Assembly (NCBI GenBank): GCA_017940575.1
Contig: JAGAYJ010000015.1
Span: 81,083-131,699 of the forward strand
Source of the DNA: Bacilli bacterium
GTDB taxonomy: Bacteria > Bacillota_I > Bacilli_A > RF39 > UBA660
DNA length: 50,617 bases
Direction of reading: 5' to 3'
Part shown: one piece after another, positions 24,802 through 32,262 of the stretch
Layout of the letters: every line of letters starts with the position of its first letter
Numbering within the stretch: the first letter of the stretch is position 1
The notes under the pieces: model-generated
What the model saw: the letters and a program-made list of their open reading frames with translations, nothing else
Database searches by the model: none
What the model was told of the DNA's origin: nothing
Made by a program: the position numbers and the translations under genes

Positions 24802-25146
24802 ATGGCAAAATGTAGAATTGACTATAAAATAAATAATGAACATTTTAAAACTATAGGAATTTTTAAAAGTAATAGGCTTACATTTATGGAAAATGATATT
24901 AAGTTTAGCATTACTATAAATGATAATTCTTTGGAACTAAGAAGAGAAAATGATGAATATAAACTAAAGATAATACTTGCTGATAAGTCAAGCTGTATAT
25001 ATGAACTTAAAAATATTAATGTTGGAAAACTTAATATAGAAGTTTTAAAAAAATCGCTTGAGATAAAAAATAATTATATTAAAGCAAAATATAAGTTAGA
25101 TGATGCTTTATTTGATTTAGAACTTACTTATGAGGTGATAGAATGA
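24802..25146 (+). CDS. ywiB: YwiB/DUF1934-like beta-barrel protein
   Basis: Small protein (114 aa) made almost wholly of beta-strand-like segments, with the ordering of DUF1934 proteins such as Bacillus YwiB: an opening MAKCRIDYKINNEHFKTIG, then a strand carrying LTFMENDIKFSI, and a closing YKLDDALFDLELTYEVI. Sequence is divergent, and part of the support is its place directly before argS, as in Bacillus. I start at ATG 24802 with weak GAGTGA upstream. Its TGA overlaps the argS ATG by 4 bases. Function unknown. Confidence 0.7.
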   Translation: MAKCRIDYKINNEHFKTIGIFKSNRLTFMENDIKFSITINDNSLELRRENDEYKLKIILADKSSCIYELKNINVGKLNIEVLKKSLEIKNNYIKAKYKLDDALFDLELTYEVIE

Positions 25147-26825
25147 TTATAGATATTTTAAATGAAAAAATAAGTGAAATATTAGGTAATGATAATATTC
25201 ATGTTATTAGATCTAATAGACGTGAGTTATGTGATTATCAATCTGATGATGTTTTTAAACTAGCTAAAATAGAACATAGAAATCCAATGGAAATAGGTGA
25301 AGAGATAGTTGAAAAAATTTGTTCTTCAAGTGATTTTTCAGACTATTTTAAAAGCGTTGAATTTGTACGTCCAGGATTTATTAATATAACTGTAAGTGAC
25401 AAGTTAATTAATAGAGTCTTACGTGATATGATGAATAAGCCTAAATTTGGCCTTAAAACTCCTGAAAAACAAGATACTTTCTTCTTAGATTATGGTGGAC
25501 CTAATGTTGCTAAGCCTCTTCATGTAGGTCACATGAGAACAGCAATAGTAGGTGAGTCTATTAAAAGAATTATCTCTTATATGGGACATAAGACTATATC
25601 TGATGTGCACTTAGGAGATTATGGCCTACAAATTGGACAAGTTATATATGGTATTAAAAAAGATGGTATTGATATAAATGACATAACACTAGAGTACTTA
25701 GAAGAGACTTATCCTAAAATGAGTGCTTTATGTAAAGTAGATGAGACTGTAAAAGAAGAATGTGCTACTATTACTAAAGAGTTACAAGATGGAAATTTAG
25801 AGTATCAAAAGTTATGGAAAGTTATTTTAGAAATATCAGGAAATGATATTAAAAGACTTTATAAATATTTAGATGTGTCATTTGACCTATGGCAAGGTGA
25901 ATCTGATGCATATAAATATATAAGTGCTACAGAAGAATTTTTAAATAGTAAAAATTTAATAGAGGTTAGTGAAGGTGCTAAGATTGTTGATGTAAAAGAA
26001 GATACTGATAAATTAGAAGTTCCACCTTTCTTATTTGAAAAGTCAAACGGAGCATATCTTTATGGTACAACTGATTTAGCGACTATTTATGAGAGAATGG
26101 AAAGATTTAATCCAGATCATATTTTATACATAGTTGACAATAGACAAAGTCTTCATTTTGAACAAGTATTTAGAGTTTGTAAGAAATCTAATCTTACTCC
26201 TAATACTGGACTAGAGTTTTTAGGATATGGAACAGTTAATGGAATGGATGGTAAACCATATAAAACAAGAAGTGGAGATGCTCCAAAATTAGATAGTTTA
26301 TTTAATGAAGTTAAAGAAATATTCCTAAATAAAAGGGAAGAAAATAAGAGTATGGAAGATAGTGATTTAGATATAATAGTTAATGCTATACTTAAATTTG
26401 CAGATCTTCAAAATTCAAGAGAAAGAGATTATATATTTGATATAAATAAATTTTCTAATGTAGTAGGTAAGACAGGTCCATACATTTTATATACAGATTT
26501 ACGTATTAAAAAGATAATTGAAAATATGAATATTAATGAATTATCAGATAATATATATAATGAAGTTGATAGAAACTTAAGACTTGGTTTAACTGAATTT
26601 AATATTGCACTTAATCATGCATATGAAGAGAGAAAACCAAGTTATATAGCTGACTATATTTATAACTTAGCTGTTTTAGTTAATAATTTCTATCAAAATA
26701 ACTATGTTTTAAATGAAGAAAATGAGCTTAAAAAGAATGATTGGTTATATGTTTTAAGCTTAACTAATAAAATGTTAGAGGAATTATTAGACCTTATTAT
26801 GATAAAAATTCCAACATTTATGTAA
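25143..26825 (+). CDS. argS: arginyl-tRNA synthetase
   Basis: Class I synthetase charging tRNA-Arg. Residues 1-110 form the additional N-terminal domain (ending VEFVRPGFINITVSD). The HIGH-type motif is KPLHVGHMRTA near residue 126, the Rossmann core follows, with VHLGDYGLQIGQ, and the KMSKS position holds DGKPYKTRSGD, a degenerate form seen in many ArgRS. The DALR anticodon-binding domain (about 440-560) follows. 560 aa is normal. Translationally coupled to ywiB and followed by rpoE, the Bacillus order. Confidence 0.97.
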   Translation: MIIDILNEKISEILGNDNIHVIRSNRRELCDYQSDDVFKLAKIEHRNPMEIGEEIVEKICSSSDFSDYFKSVEFVRPGFINITVSDKLINRVLRDMMNKPKFGLKTPEKQDTFFLDYGGPNVAKPLHVGHMRTAIVGESIKRIISYMGHKTISDVHLGDYGLQIGQVIYGIKKDGIDINDITLEYLEETYPKMSALCKVDETVKEECATITKELQDGNLEYQKLWKVILEISGNDIKRLYKYLDVSFDLWQGESDAYKYISATEEFLNSKNLIEVSEGAKIVDVKEDTDKLEVPPFLFEKSNGAYLYGTTDLATIYERMERFNPDHILYIVDNRQSLHFEQVFRVCKKSNLTPNTGLEFLGYGTVNGMDGKPYKTRSGDAPKLDSLFNEVKEIFLNKREENKSMEDSDLDIIVNAILKFADLQNSRERDYIFDINKFSNVVGKTGPYILYTDLRIKKIIENMNINELSDNIYNEVDRNLRLGLTEFNIALNHAYEERKPSYIADYIYNLAVLVNNFYQNNYVLNEENELKKNDWLYVLSLTNKMLEELLDLIMIKIPTFM

Positions 26826-26831
26826 AATATA

Positions 26832-26860
26832 TTGACATATACATATAATGTTGCTAAAAT
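26832..26860 (+). promoter_or_regulatory. sigma-A promoter of rpoE
   Basis: TTGACA (26832-26837), 17-nt spacer, TAAAAT (26855-26860). Confidence 0.75.
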
Positions 26861-26892
26861 TAATCACGAGTTATACATAGGAGAGGATTAAC

Positions 26893-27330
26893 ATGAAGTT
26901 AAAAAATATAAACCCTGAAGAATTAGAACTTATGTCATATACTGATATTACATATATGATGCTAAAAGAAACTAAGAAAACAATGAATACACCAACTTTA
27001 TTTAAAGAAATATGTAGTATGTTAGATTTATCTGAATCAACATATGAAGATAAAATAGGTGATTATTATACATCTTTAACAATGGATAAAAGATTTGTTA
27101 TGTTAGACAATAATGAATGGGATATTAGAGATAATCATTCTGTTGAAATTGTTATGGATGAAGATGAAGAAGATGAAGTTGAAGAAGAAACTACAGAAGA
27201 AGAAATAATAGAGGAAGAAGAAGTTAGTGATGATACATTATATGATGATGAATCTGATTTAGATGCTGACGATGATGAACCACTTCCACTATTAGATGAA
27301 GATGAAGAAGAACTAGATATAGAAGACTAG
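26893..27330 (+). CDS. rpoE: RNA polymerase delta subunit
   Basis: Firmicutes-specific polymerase subunit that speeds recycling and tunes response to initiating nucleotides. The HARE-HTH domain spans about residues 1-85 (SYTDITYMMLKETKKTMNTP, LTMDKRFVMLDNNEWDIRD) and is followed by an extremely acidic disordered tail of Asp and Glu, the hallmark of delta. 145 aa is slightly shorter than Bacillus delta. Classical -35/-10 upstream and a GAGAGGA site before the ATG. It lies after argS; pyrG, usual next neighbour, is absent. Confidence 0.95.
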   Translation: MKLKNINPEELELMSYTDITYMMLKETKKTMNTPTLFKEICSMLDLSESTYEDKIGDYYTSLTMDKRFVMLDNNEWDIRDNHSVEIVMDEDEEDEVEEETTEEEIIEEEEVSDDTLYDDESDLDADDDEPLPLLDEDEEELDIED

Positions 27331-27340
27331 TTCTTTTTTT
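27308..27340 (+). terminator. intrinsic terminator of rpoE
   Basis: AAGAACTAG (27308-27316) pairs with CTAGTTCTT (27327-27335), then T5. The TAG stop is in the stem. Confidence 0.85.
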
Positions 27341-27361
27341 GTAAATTAGTGTAAATATATA

Positions 27362-27390
27362 TTGATGTATAAGGCTATATTTTATATAAT
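27362..27390 (+). promoter_or_regulatory. sigma-A promoter of the pilin-like gene
   Basis: TTGATG (27362-27367), 17-nt spacer, TATAAT (27385-27390). Confidence 0.7.
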
Positions 27391-27417
27391 TAAAATGGTA
27401 AAAAATAGGAGGTATGT

Positions 27418-28419
27418 ATGAAAAAAGGGTTTACTTTAATAGAATTACTTGCAGTTATTGTAATACTAGCAATTATAGCATTAATTGCATTTCCAACAAT
27501 CTCAGGCATAGTAGAAAGATCAAGAAAAGGATCAGCGGAACAGTCGGCTAATGGTTATAATGATGCTGTTAATAAACAAATGGCTTTAAATTTAATGGAT
27601 TCTAACGAAGAAAATGACATTAATATAGGAGTTTATGATGCTCCACTAGATAGTTATAATGTTAAAGTAAAAGGTAATAAACCAAAAAGTGGATGGGTAG
27701 AAGTAACTAAGAATGGAGTTAATAGATATTCACTAGTTATAGGTGACTATGTAGTTAGTTATGATGGAGAAACTACAACAGTAGGAAAAGGACGTCCTAT
27801 TGCTAGAAAACCAAAACCAGTAGGAAATACTATTATATATAGATATAGTAATGATCATTTATATCTTGGAGATAAAATAGATTTAGATAATAGAACATAT
27901 ACAAATTATACTAAATATGATTTTGAATCAGGTACAAATATTTCAGCGAATGATACGTATGAAATGTCAGGAATATATTCTACAGATTTAAATGATGTAT
28001 TAAGTATATCAACAAATTATGCTGGATATCCTATTGAAAGTAAAAGTAATCCAGTATATTTAAAACATACTGTAAATAGTGAAGGCATAATAATTAAGTC
28101 CGAGTCTTGTTTAAAAACATCATGGGGTACACTTTGTCAAACTGGTGGAGAAGGAACATATGATGATGTTAATAAAAAATGGAATGATACAAAATATGAA
28201 ACAAAGAAAACAAATCTTTTAGATTTCTTTAATTGGAATAGTGAAAATAATACATCTACATATGATGGATATACATGCCAATTAGCTACTAAATATACAA
28301 CATGTGAAAGTTCTTTGCTTCAGGTTGGTGTTACTCCAATAGGTGCAATATATTCGAATGATTTATCTGTGGATGTTGCATGTATTGTTGATGAAGATAG
28401 TAGGTCTTTATGTAATTAG
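27418..28419 (+). CDS. type IV pilin-like protein with long exposed domain
   Basis: The N-terminus KKGFTLIELLAVIVILAII is a textbook prepilin signal: cleavage after Gly by prepilin peptidase, Glu at position 5 of the mature chain, then a long hydrophobic helix. The rest (about residues 45-333) is polar, rich in Asn, Thr, Tyr and Gly, with five to six Cys near the end, and resembles no named pilin that I recall. Its length, 333 aa, exceeds ordinary major pilins. No prepilin peptidase, ATPase or ComG operon is near, so it is an orphan structural gene. Strong GGAGGT site. No T-rich terminator follows directly. Confidence 0.85.
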   Translation: MKKGFTLIELLAVIVILAIIALIAFPTISGIVERSRKGSAEQSANGYNDAVNKQMALNLMDSNEENDINIGVYDAPLDSYNVKVKGNKPKSGWVEVTKNGVNRYSLVIGDYVVSYDGETTTVGKGRPIARKPKPVGNTIIYRYSNDHLYLGDKIDLDNRTYTNYTKYDFESGTNISANDTYEMSGIYSTDLNDVLSISTNYAGYPIESKSNPVYLKHTVNSEGIIIKSESCLKTSWGTLCQTGGEGTYDDVNKKWNDTKYETKKTNLLDFFNWNSENNTSTYDGYTCQLATKYTTCESSLLQVGVTPIGAIYSNDLSVDVACIVDEDSRSLCN

Positions 28420-28495
28420 TAGCAAGTGCGTGCATTAGACTTATTTGATAGTCTAGAATTCATTAATATGATGAGTGGTATTTATTAAAATATAA

Positions 28496-28523
28496 TTGAC
28501 TAAATAATAATTTAGAGTATAAT
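28496..28523 (+). promoter_or_regulatory. promoter of small RNA candidate
   Basis: TTGACT (28496-28501), 16-nt spacer, TATAAT (28518-28523). No protein gene follows on this strand for about 1.1 kb. Confidence 0.7.
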
Positions 28524-28529
28524 TTAATT

Positions 28530-28617
28530 AGAGACACACTTTATTATGTGTGCTCCAAGTGTTTGCTTAGAACACAACTATTAAATTTCTAATATGTTGT
28601 GTTCTTTTATTTTTTTA
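28530..28617 (+). ncRNA. candidate small RNA of about 85 nt, unknown family
   Basis: A free-standing unit of promoter, two hairpins and terminator. Hairpin 1: GAG-A-CACAC (28531-28539) with GTGTG-CTC (28548-28555), loop TTTATTAT. Then a single-stranded CCAAGTGTTTGCTT. Hairpin 2: AGAACACAAC (28569-28578) with GTTGTGTTCT (28596-28605), topped by TATTA/TAATA, followed by TTTTATTTTTTT. There is no ribosome binding site or plausible reading frame. The lengths and folds do not fit 6S RNA, SRP RNA, tmRNA or RNase P RNA. The start near 28530 is inferred from the -10 position. Confidence 0.6.
28569..28617 (+). terminator. intrinsic terminator of the small RNA
   Basis: A perfect 10-bp stem AGAACACAAC/GTTGTGTTCT with an inner 5-bp hairpin and a T-rich tail. 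Confidence 0.8.
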
Positions 28618-28643
28618 CTAATTATAAAAATTATATAAATTAA

Positions 28644-28666
28644 TAAAAAAAGAGATAAAATCTCTT
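28644..28666 (-). terminator. intrinsic terminator of the def transcript
   Basis: Minus strand: AAGAGAT, loop TTT, ATCTCTT, then T-rich. It touches the stop codon of the 29-aa gene at 28665-28754. Confidence 0.75.
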
Positions 28667-28754
28667 AGTTAAAGTGGTAGTAGATAAGTATTGAGCATAT
28701 ACATGCTAGAAGTATTAATCCTACCACTTTTAAAATAGTTTTCTTCAAAAACAT
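28665..28754 (-). CDS. small single-helix membrane peptide, 27-29 aa
   Basis: Directly after def on the same strand. AGGAGG overlaps the def stop codon and is followed by ATG (2 nt away) and in-frame TTG (8 nt away). The TTG would give MKKTILKVVGLILLACICSI, ending IYYHFN: one hydrophobic helix with a basic N-terminus. The open frame ends exactly at the terminator. I think the TTG is the likelier start by spacing. A real micropeptide is plausible but unproven; function unknown. Confidence 0.5.
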   Translation of the reverse strand: MFLKKTILKVVGLILLACICSILIYYHFN

Positions 28755-28760
28755 TACCTC

Positions 28761-29309
28761 CTATATAAGTCTTATCTCATCTTCTGTATAAAATGGTTTA
28801 TTTTTATCAATTCTATCATAGAATAGAATACCATTTAAGTGATCTATTTCATGTTGAAAGGCTATTGATAATTCTTCTCTAGCTCTAACTCTAATTTTAT
28901 TACCATCCATATCATAACCTTCAACTGTGACTCTTGCATATCTAGGTACATGTCCTTCAATTTCTCTATTAACACTTAAGCATCCTTCTCCAACATCAGC
29001 AGCTATCATTTCTTTTGAATTACTTACTATTGTTGGATTAATAACTACATAGTTGTCAAATTTACCTTCTTCATATTCATCAACTATAACAATTATTCGC
29101 TTTAAAATACCAAGTTGAACAAAAGAAAGTCCCATACCTGGTCTTATGTCATATTTTTCAGAATATTCTTCAATTTGACTATATGTTAAATGTTTAATAA
29201 TATGATCTATTATATCTTTAGTCTCTTGATCAAGTGGAAAAGTAACTTCTTTTGAAACTTCTCTTAAGACTTTATTAGAATCATCTATAATATCCAGTTT
29301 TTTAAACAT
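28761..29309 (-). CDS. def: peptide deformylase
   Basis: Metalloenzyme that removes the formyl group from new proteins, the partner step to formyl-Met made with 10-formyl-THF (fhs is 7 kb away). Motif 1 is GMGLSFVQLGI (usual GxGLAAPQ; the Gln is kept), motif 2 EGCLSV with the metal Cys, motif 3 QHEIDHLNG with HExxH. Start is ATG 29309 behind AGGTGAT; the GTG at 29318 lies inside that site. 182 aa resembles Bacillus DefB-type enzymes. Co-transcribed with the small peptide gene downstream. Confidence 0.96.
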   Translation of the reverse strand: MFKKLDIIDDSNKVLREVSKEVTFPLDQETKDIIDHIIKHLTYSQIEEYSEKYDIRPGMGLSFVQLGILKRIIVIVDEYEEGKFDNYVVINPTIVSNSKEMIAADVGEGCLSVNREIEGHVPRYARVTVEGYDMDGNKIRVRAREELSIAFQHEIDHLNGILFYDRIDKNKPFYTEDEIRLI

Positions 29310-29365
29310 TTTAATCACCTCGAATTCACTATGTATTTTAACACACTTTTAATTATTTATCAAAT

Positions 29366-29388
29366 AAAAAAGGTCAAAAGACCTTTTT
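29366..29388 (-). terminator. intrinsic terminator of the yjcZ-like gene
   Basis: Minus strand AAAAAGGTC, loop TTTT, GACCTTTTTT. It abuts the TAA stop at 29387-29389. Confidence 0.8.
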
Positions 29389-29545
29389 AGTTATTACCAA
29401 AAGAACGAGCTCCAATAATTATAACAAGAAGGATGAATAAAACTAAGATTATACTAGCGCCATATCCACCTGTTTGGTATCCATATCCACCGTATCCACC
29501 GCAACAGCTATTACCGTATCCTTGGTATCCACCGTAATAATACAT
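29387..29545 (-). CDS. YjcZ-family sporulation-associated small membrane protein
   Basis: 52 aa. The first half is Gly/Tyr-rich with a CC pair (YYYGGYQGYGNSCCGGYGGY). The second half is one hydrophobic helix, GASIILVLFILLVIIIGA, ending RSFGNN. This Gly/Tyr head plus FILLVIIIG tail is the signature of YjcZ-type proteins, annotated as sporulation proteins in Bacillus, where tiny relatives sit in the spore coat or membrane. AGGAGGC precedes the ATG. It is a single gene with its own terminator and divergent from ftsW. Confidence 0.8.
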   Translation of the reverse strand: MYYYGGYQGYGNSCCGGYGGYGYQTGGYGASIILVLFILLVIIIGARSFGNN

Positions 29546-29668
29546 AATACGCCTCCTATCTATTCTAATATATTGTATTAAATTAAATAAAAATAGTTAA
29601 TAAATTAGTCTAAACCTTGAATAAAATCTTTTATTTCTATATAATAAGTATGATAGTAGGGTGATTAA

Positions 29669-30838
29669 ATGAAAAAGACAAAACGCTTCATTTCAAATAT
29701 GGATGTGCCTTTATTAATATATAGTTTGATACTTTTTATATTTGGCTTACTTAATATAGTAAATGCATCAAGTCAAGCTGTTGTTATTAGATATGGTACA
29801 GGTATATATGCTTATTTTTATAAACAACTATTGTTTTTAATAGTAGGATTAGTTGCTACTTTATTTATTATTAATATTCCAACTAAAAAGTATTATAAAT
29901 TAATTAAATATGTATATGGGATTGAATTATTATTGCTTTTATATTTGTTTCGTTTTGGTCATTCACATATGGGTTCAATTAACTGGATTGAATTTGGTAA
30001 ATTTAAAATTCAACCAAGTGAATTTGCAAAACCTATAATGATTGTTGCAGTTGCGCTAGTACTGGAGATGTTTCAATCTAAACTTAACAATAATAGAAAA
30101 TATACAAGATCTGATCACTATAAATTAATTGGTATTATTATTTTAATTGGTGCGGTATTTCCAGCCTTTGTTTTCCTAGAAAAAGATTTAGGAACTACTA
30201 TTATTTTATCAAGTATATTTGCTATTATGTTTTTAGCTAGTCCAATACAAAAAGAAGAGAAAATGCAAACAATTATATTTATGTTAGTTGCTTTAATTAT
30301 GGGTGGTTTTGTTTTACTAACTTCAAAAGGTGAAATATTATCTGATACACAAAAAGCAAGATTAGATTTTTATAATCCATGCTCTAAGTATGAAGAAGGT
30401 GGATATCAAATATGTAATGGATTTATTGCAATAAACTCAGGAGGACTTTTTGGTGTTGGAATAGGTAATAGTAAACAGGTATCATATATTCCTGAATCAC
30501 ATACAGATAGTGTATTTGCAATTATAGCCGAAGAATATGGATTTATTATATGTACAGGTATATTTATTTTATACATTTTAGTATTATCTCGTATATTTAA
30601 TTTAGCTTCTAGGGCAGTAAATATTAGAAGTAAATATATTTGCTTAGGAATAGGTAGTTATATAGCTTTACATATACTTGTTAATTTAGGTGGACTTTTT
30701 GGATCAATTCCACTTACAGGAGTGCCACTTCCATATCTTTCTTATGGTGGATCATTTACTTTATCGTTAATGATAGCACTCGCAATTGTACAAAGAATTA
30801 GTATTGAAAAAAACACTGAAAAAATAAAAATAAAATAA
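29669..30838 (+). CDS. ftsW: SEDS peptidoglycan glycosyltransferase (FtsW/RodA/SpoVE)
   Basis: Polytopic (about 10 helices) lipid II polymerase of the SEDS family. Conserved features: GSINWIEFGKFKIQPSEFAK, FLEKDLGTT with the essential Asp, and NSGGLFGVGIGNSKQVSYIP followed by ESHTDSVFAIIAEEYGF. The GVPLPYLSYGGS motif near the C-terminus is typical of FtsW and SpoVE. I cannot separate division, elongation and sporulation members from sequence alone. GGGTGAT precedes the ATG. No PBP partner gene is adjacent. Confidence 0.93.
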   Translation: MKKTKRFISNMDVPLLIYSLILFIFGLLNIVNASSQAVVIRYGTGIYAYFYKQLLFLIVGLVATLFIINIPTKKYYKLIKYVYGIELLLLLYLFRFGHSHMGSINWIEFGKFKIQPSEFAKPIMIVAVALVLEMFQSKLNNNRKYTRSDHYKLIGIIILIGAVFPAFVFLEKDLGTTIILSSIFAIMFLASPIQKEEKMQTIIFMLVALIMGGFVLLTSKGEILSDTQKARLDFYNPCSKYEEGGYQICNGFIAINSGGLFGVGIGNSKQVSYIPESHTDSVFAIIAEEYGFIICTGIFILYILVLSRIFNLASRAVNIRSKYICLGIGSYIALHILVNLGGLFGSIPLTGVPLPYLSYGGSFTLSLMIALAIVQRISIEKNTEKIKIK

Positions 30839-30913
30839 TTATTTACAAATAGTAAAACATATGATATATTTAAACTGAATAGAATATTAATTAGCACATA
30901 TATGTTTGTTGCG

Positions 30914-30938
30914 AAAAAGGTATAATATACCTTTTTTT
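30914..30938 (+). terminator. terminator between ftsW and pdp
   Basis: AAAAAGGT (30914-30921), loop ATAATAT, ACCTTTTT (30929-30936), then TT. Confidence 0.7.
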
Positions 30939-30983
30939 CTTTTAAAAAAAAATATTTTATTGTATAATAAAGATGGTGATAAT

Positions 30984-32261
30984 ATGAATATAATAGATAT
31001 CATAGTAAAAAAGAAGAATAAAGAGGTATTAACAAAAGAAGAGATTGAATATGCTATTAATAGTTATTTAGATGGTACTGTTAAAGATTATCAAATGTCA
31101 GCACTTTTAATGGCAATTGTCTTAAATGGTATGAATATGGAAGAAACTTACTATTTAACTAATGTAATGCTTTATAGCGGAGATGTTAATGATTTATCTG
31201 AAATAAAAGGAGACGTTGTTGATAAGCATTCAACTGGTGGTGTTGGAGATAAAACAACTTTAATACTAGGTCCAATTTTAGCTAGTATGGGTTTAAAAAT
31301 GGCTAAGATGAGTGGTAGAGGATTAGGTCATACAGGAGGAACTATTGATAAATTAGAATCAATAAAAGGCTTTAAGGTTGAGTTATCTCGTGATGAATTT
31401 ATAAAAGAAGTAAATGAAATTGGTATGTCTGTAATTAGTCAATCAGGCAATATTGTTCCAGCTGATAAAAAGTTATATCAACTTCGTGATGTAACTGGAA
31501 CAACAGAATCAATTCCCTTAATCGCATCATCTATTATGAGTAAAAAAATAGCTAGTGGATCTAAAAATATTATAATTGATTTAAAAGTTGGTAATGGTGC
31601 TTTAATGAAAGACTTAGATAGTGCAAGAGAGTTAGCTCATTATATGATAGAAATAGGTAAAAAGTTTGAAAGAAATGTTGTATGTGTTTTAACTAATATG
31701 TCAGAGCCTCTTGGTAAAAATATAGGTAATGGACTTGAAGTGTTAGAAAGTATTGATTATTTAAATGGTAAAGCTTCTCGTGATTTAAAAGAGTTAATTA
31801 CAAAATTAGTTACAGTTGCTATGAAAGTGTCAGTTGGTATGAGTGAAGATGATGCTATAAAATTAATGAATGAAAAAATTAATTCTGGTGAAGCGTTAGA
31901 TAAATTTAAGCAATTTGTAAAAGCACAAAATGGAGATATAGATAATATAGAAATATCTAGTAAAATGTTACAAATTAATTCATCAAAAGAAGGTTTCTTA
32001 AAAAGTATTAATACACTAAAACTTGGAGAATTGGCAAGAAACTTAGGTGCAGGAAGACTTAGTAAAGAAGATGAAATAGATTATGGTGTTGGATTTGTAA
32101 TAAATAAAAAAGTTGGTGATTTAATTTTACCAGGAGAAGAACTATTAAAAGTTTACTATAATAAAAAAGACATTAGAATTGATGAAATACTTTCTTGTTT
32201 TGAGGTAGTTGAAGAGCCTGTTTTAAAGCAAGATATTATTATAGAAGTAATAGGAGGATAG
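30984..32261 (+). CDS. pdp: pyrimidine-nucleoside phosphorylase
   Basis: Phosphorolysis of uridine and thymidine for pyrimidine salvage. The family signature SGRGLGHTGGTIDKLESI is intact, after KHSTGGVGDKTTLILGPILA, and the substrate-binding LRDVTGTTESIPLIASSIMS is present. I start at ATG 30984 behind GGTGAT and after a TATAAT-type -10 (30963-30968); an upstream in-frame start would cross the terminator. 425 aa is close to the normal 433. The next gene begins 1 nt after its stop. Confidence 0.96.
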   Translation: MNIIDIIVKKKNKEVLTKEEIEYAINSYLDGTVKDYQMSALLMAIVLNGMNMEETYYLTNVMLYSGDVNDLSEIKGDVVDKHSTGGVGDKTTLILGPILASMGLKMAKMSGRGLGHTGGTIDKLESIKGFKVELSRDEFIKEVNEIGMSVISQSGNIVPADKKLYQLRDVTGTTESIPLIASSIMSKKIASGSKNIIIDLKVGNGALMKDLDSARELAHYMIEIGKKFERNVVCVLTNMSEPLGKNIGNGLEVLESIDYLNGKASRDLKELITKLVTVAMKVSVGMSEDDAIKLMNEKINSGEALDKFKQFVKAQNGDIDNIEISSKMLQINSSKEGFLKSINTLKLGELARNLGAGRLSKEDEIDYGVGFVINKKVGDLILPGEELLKVYYNKKDIRIDEILSCFEVVEEPVLKQDIIIEVIGG

Positions 32262-32262
32262 A

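Noticed and set aside
28530-28617. 6S RNA or a T-box/riboswitch leader
   Set aside because: Too short and without the large central bubble of 6S; there is no downstream gene on the strand for a leader to control and no T-box sequence.
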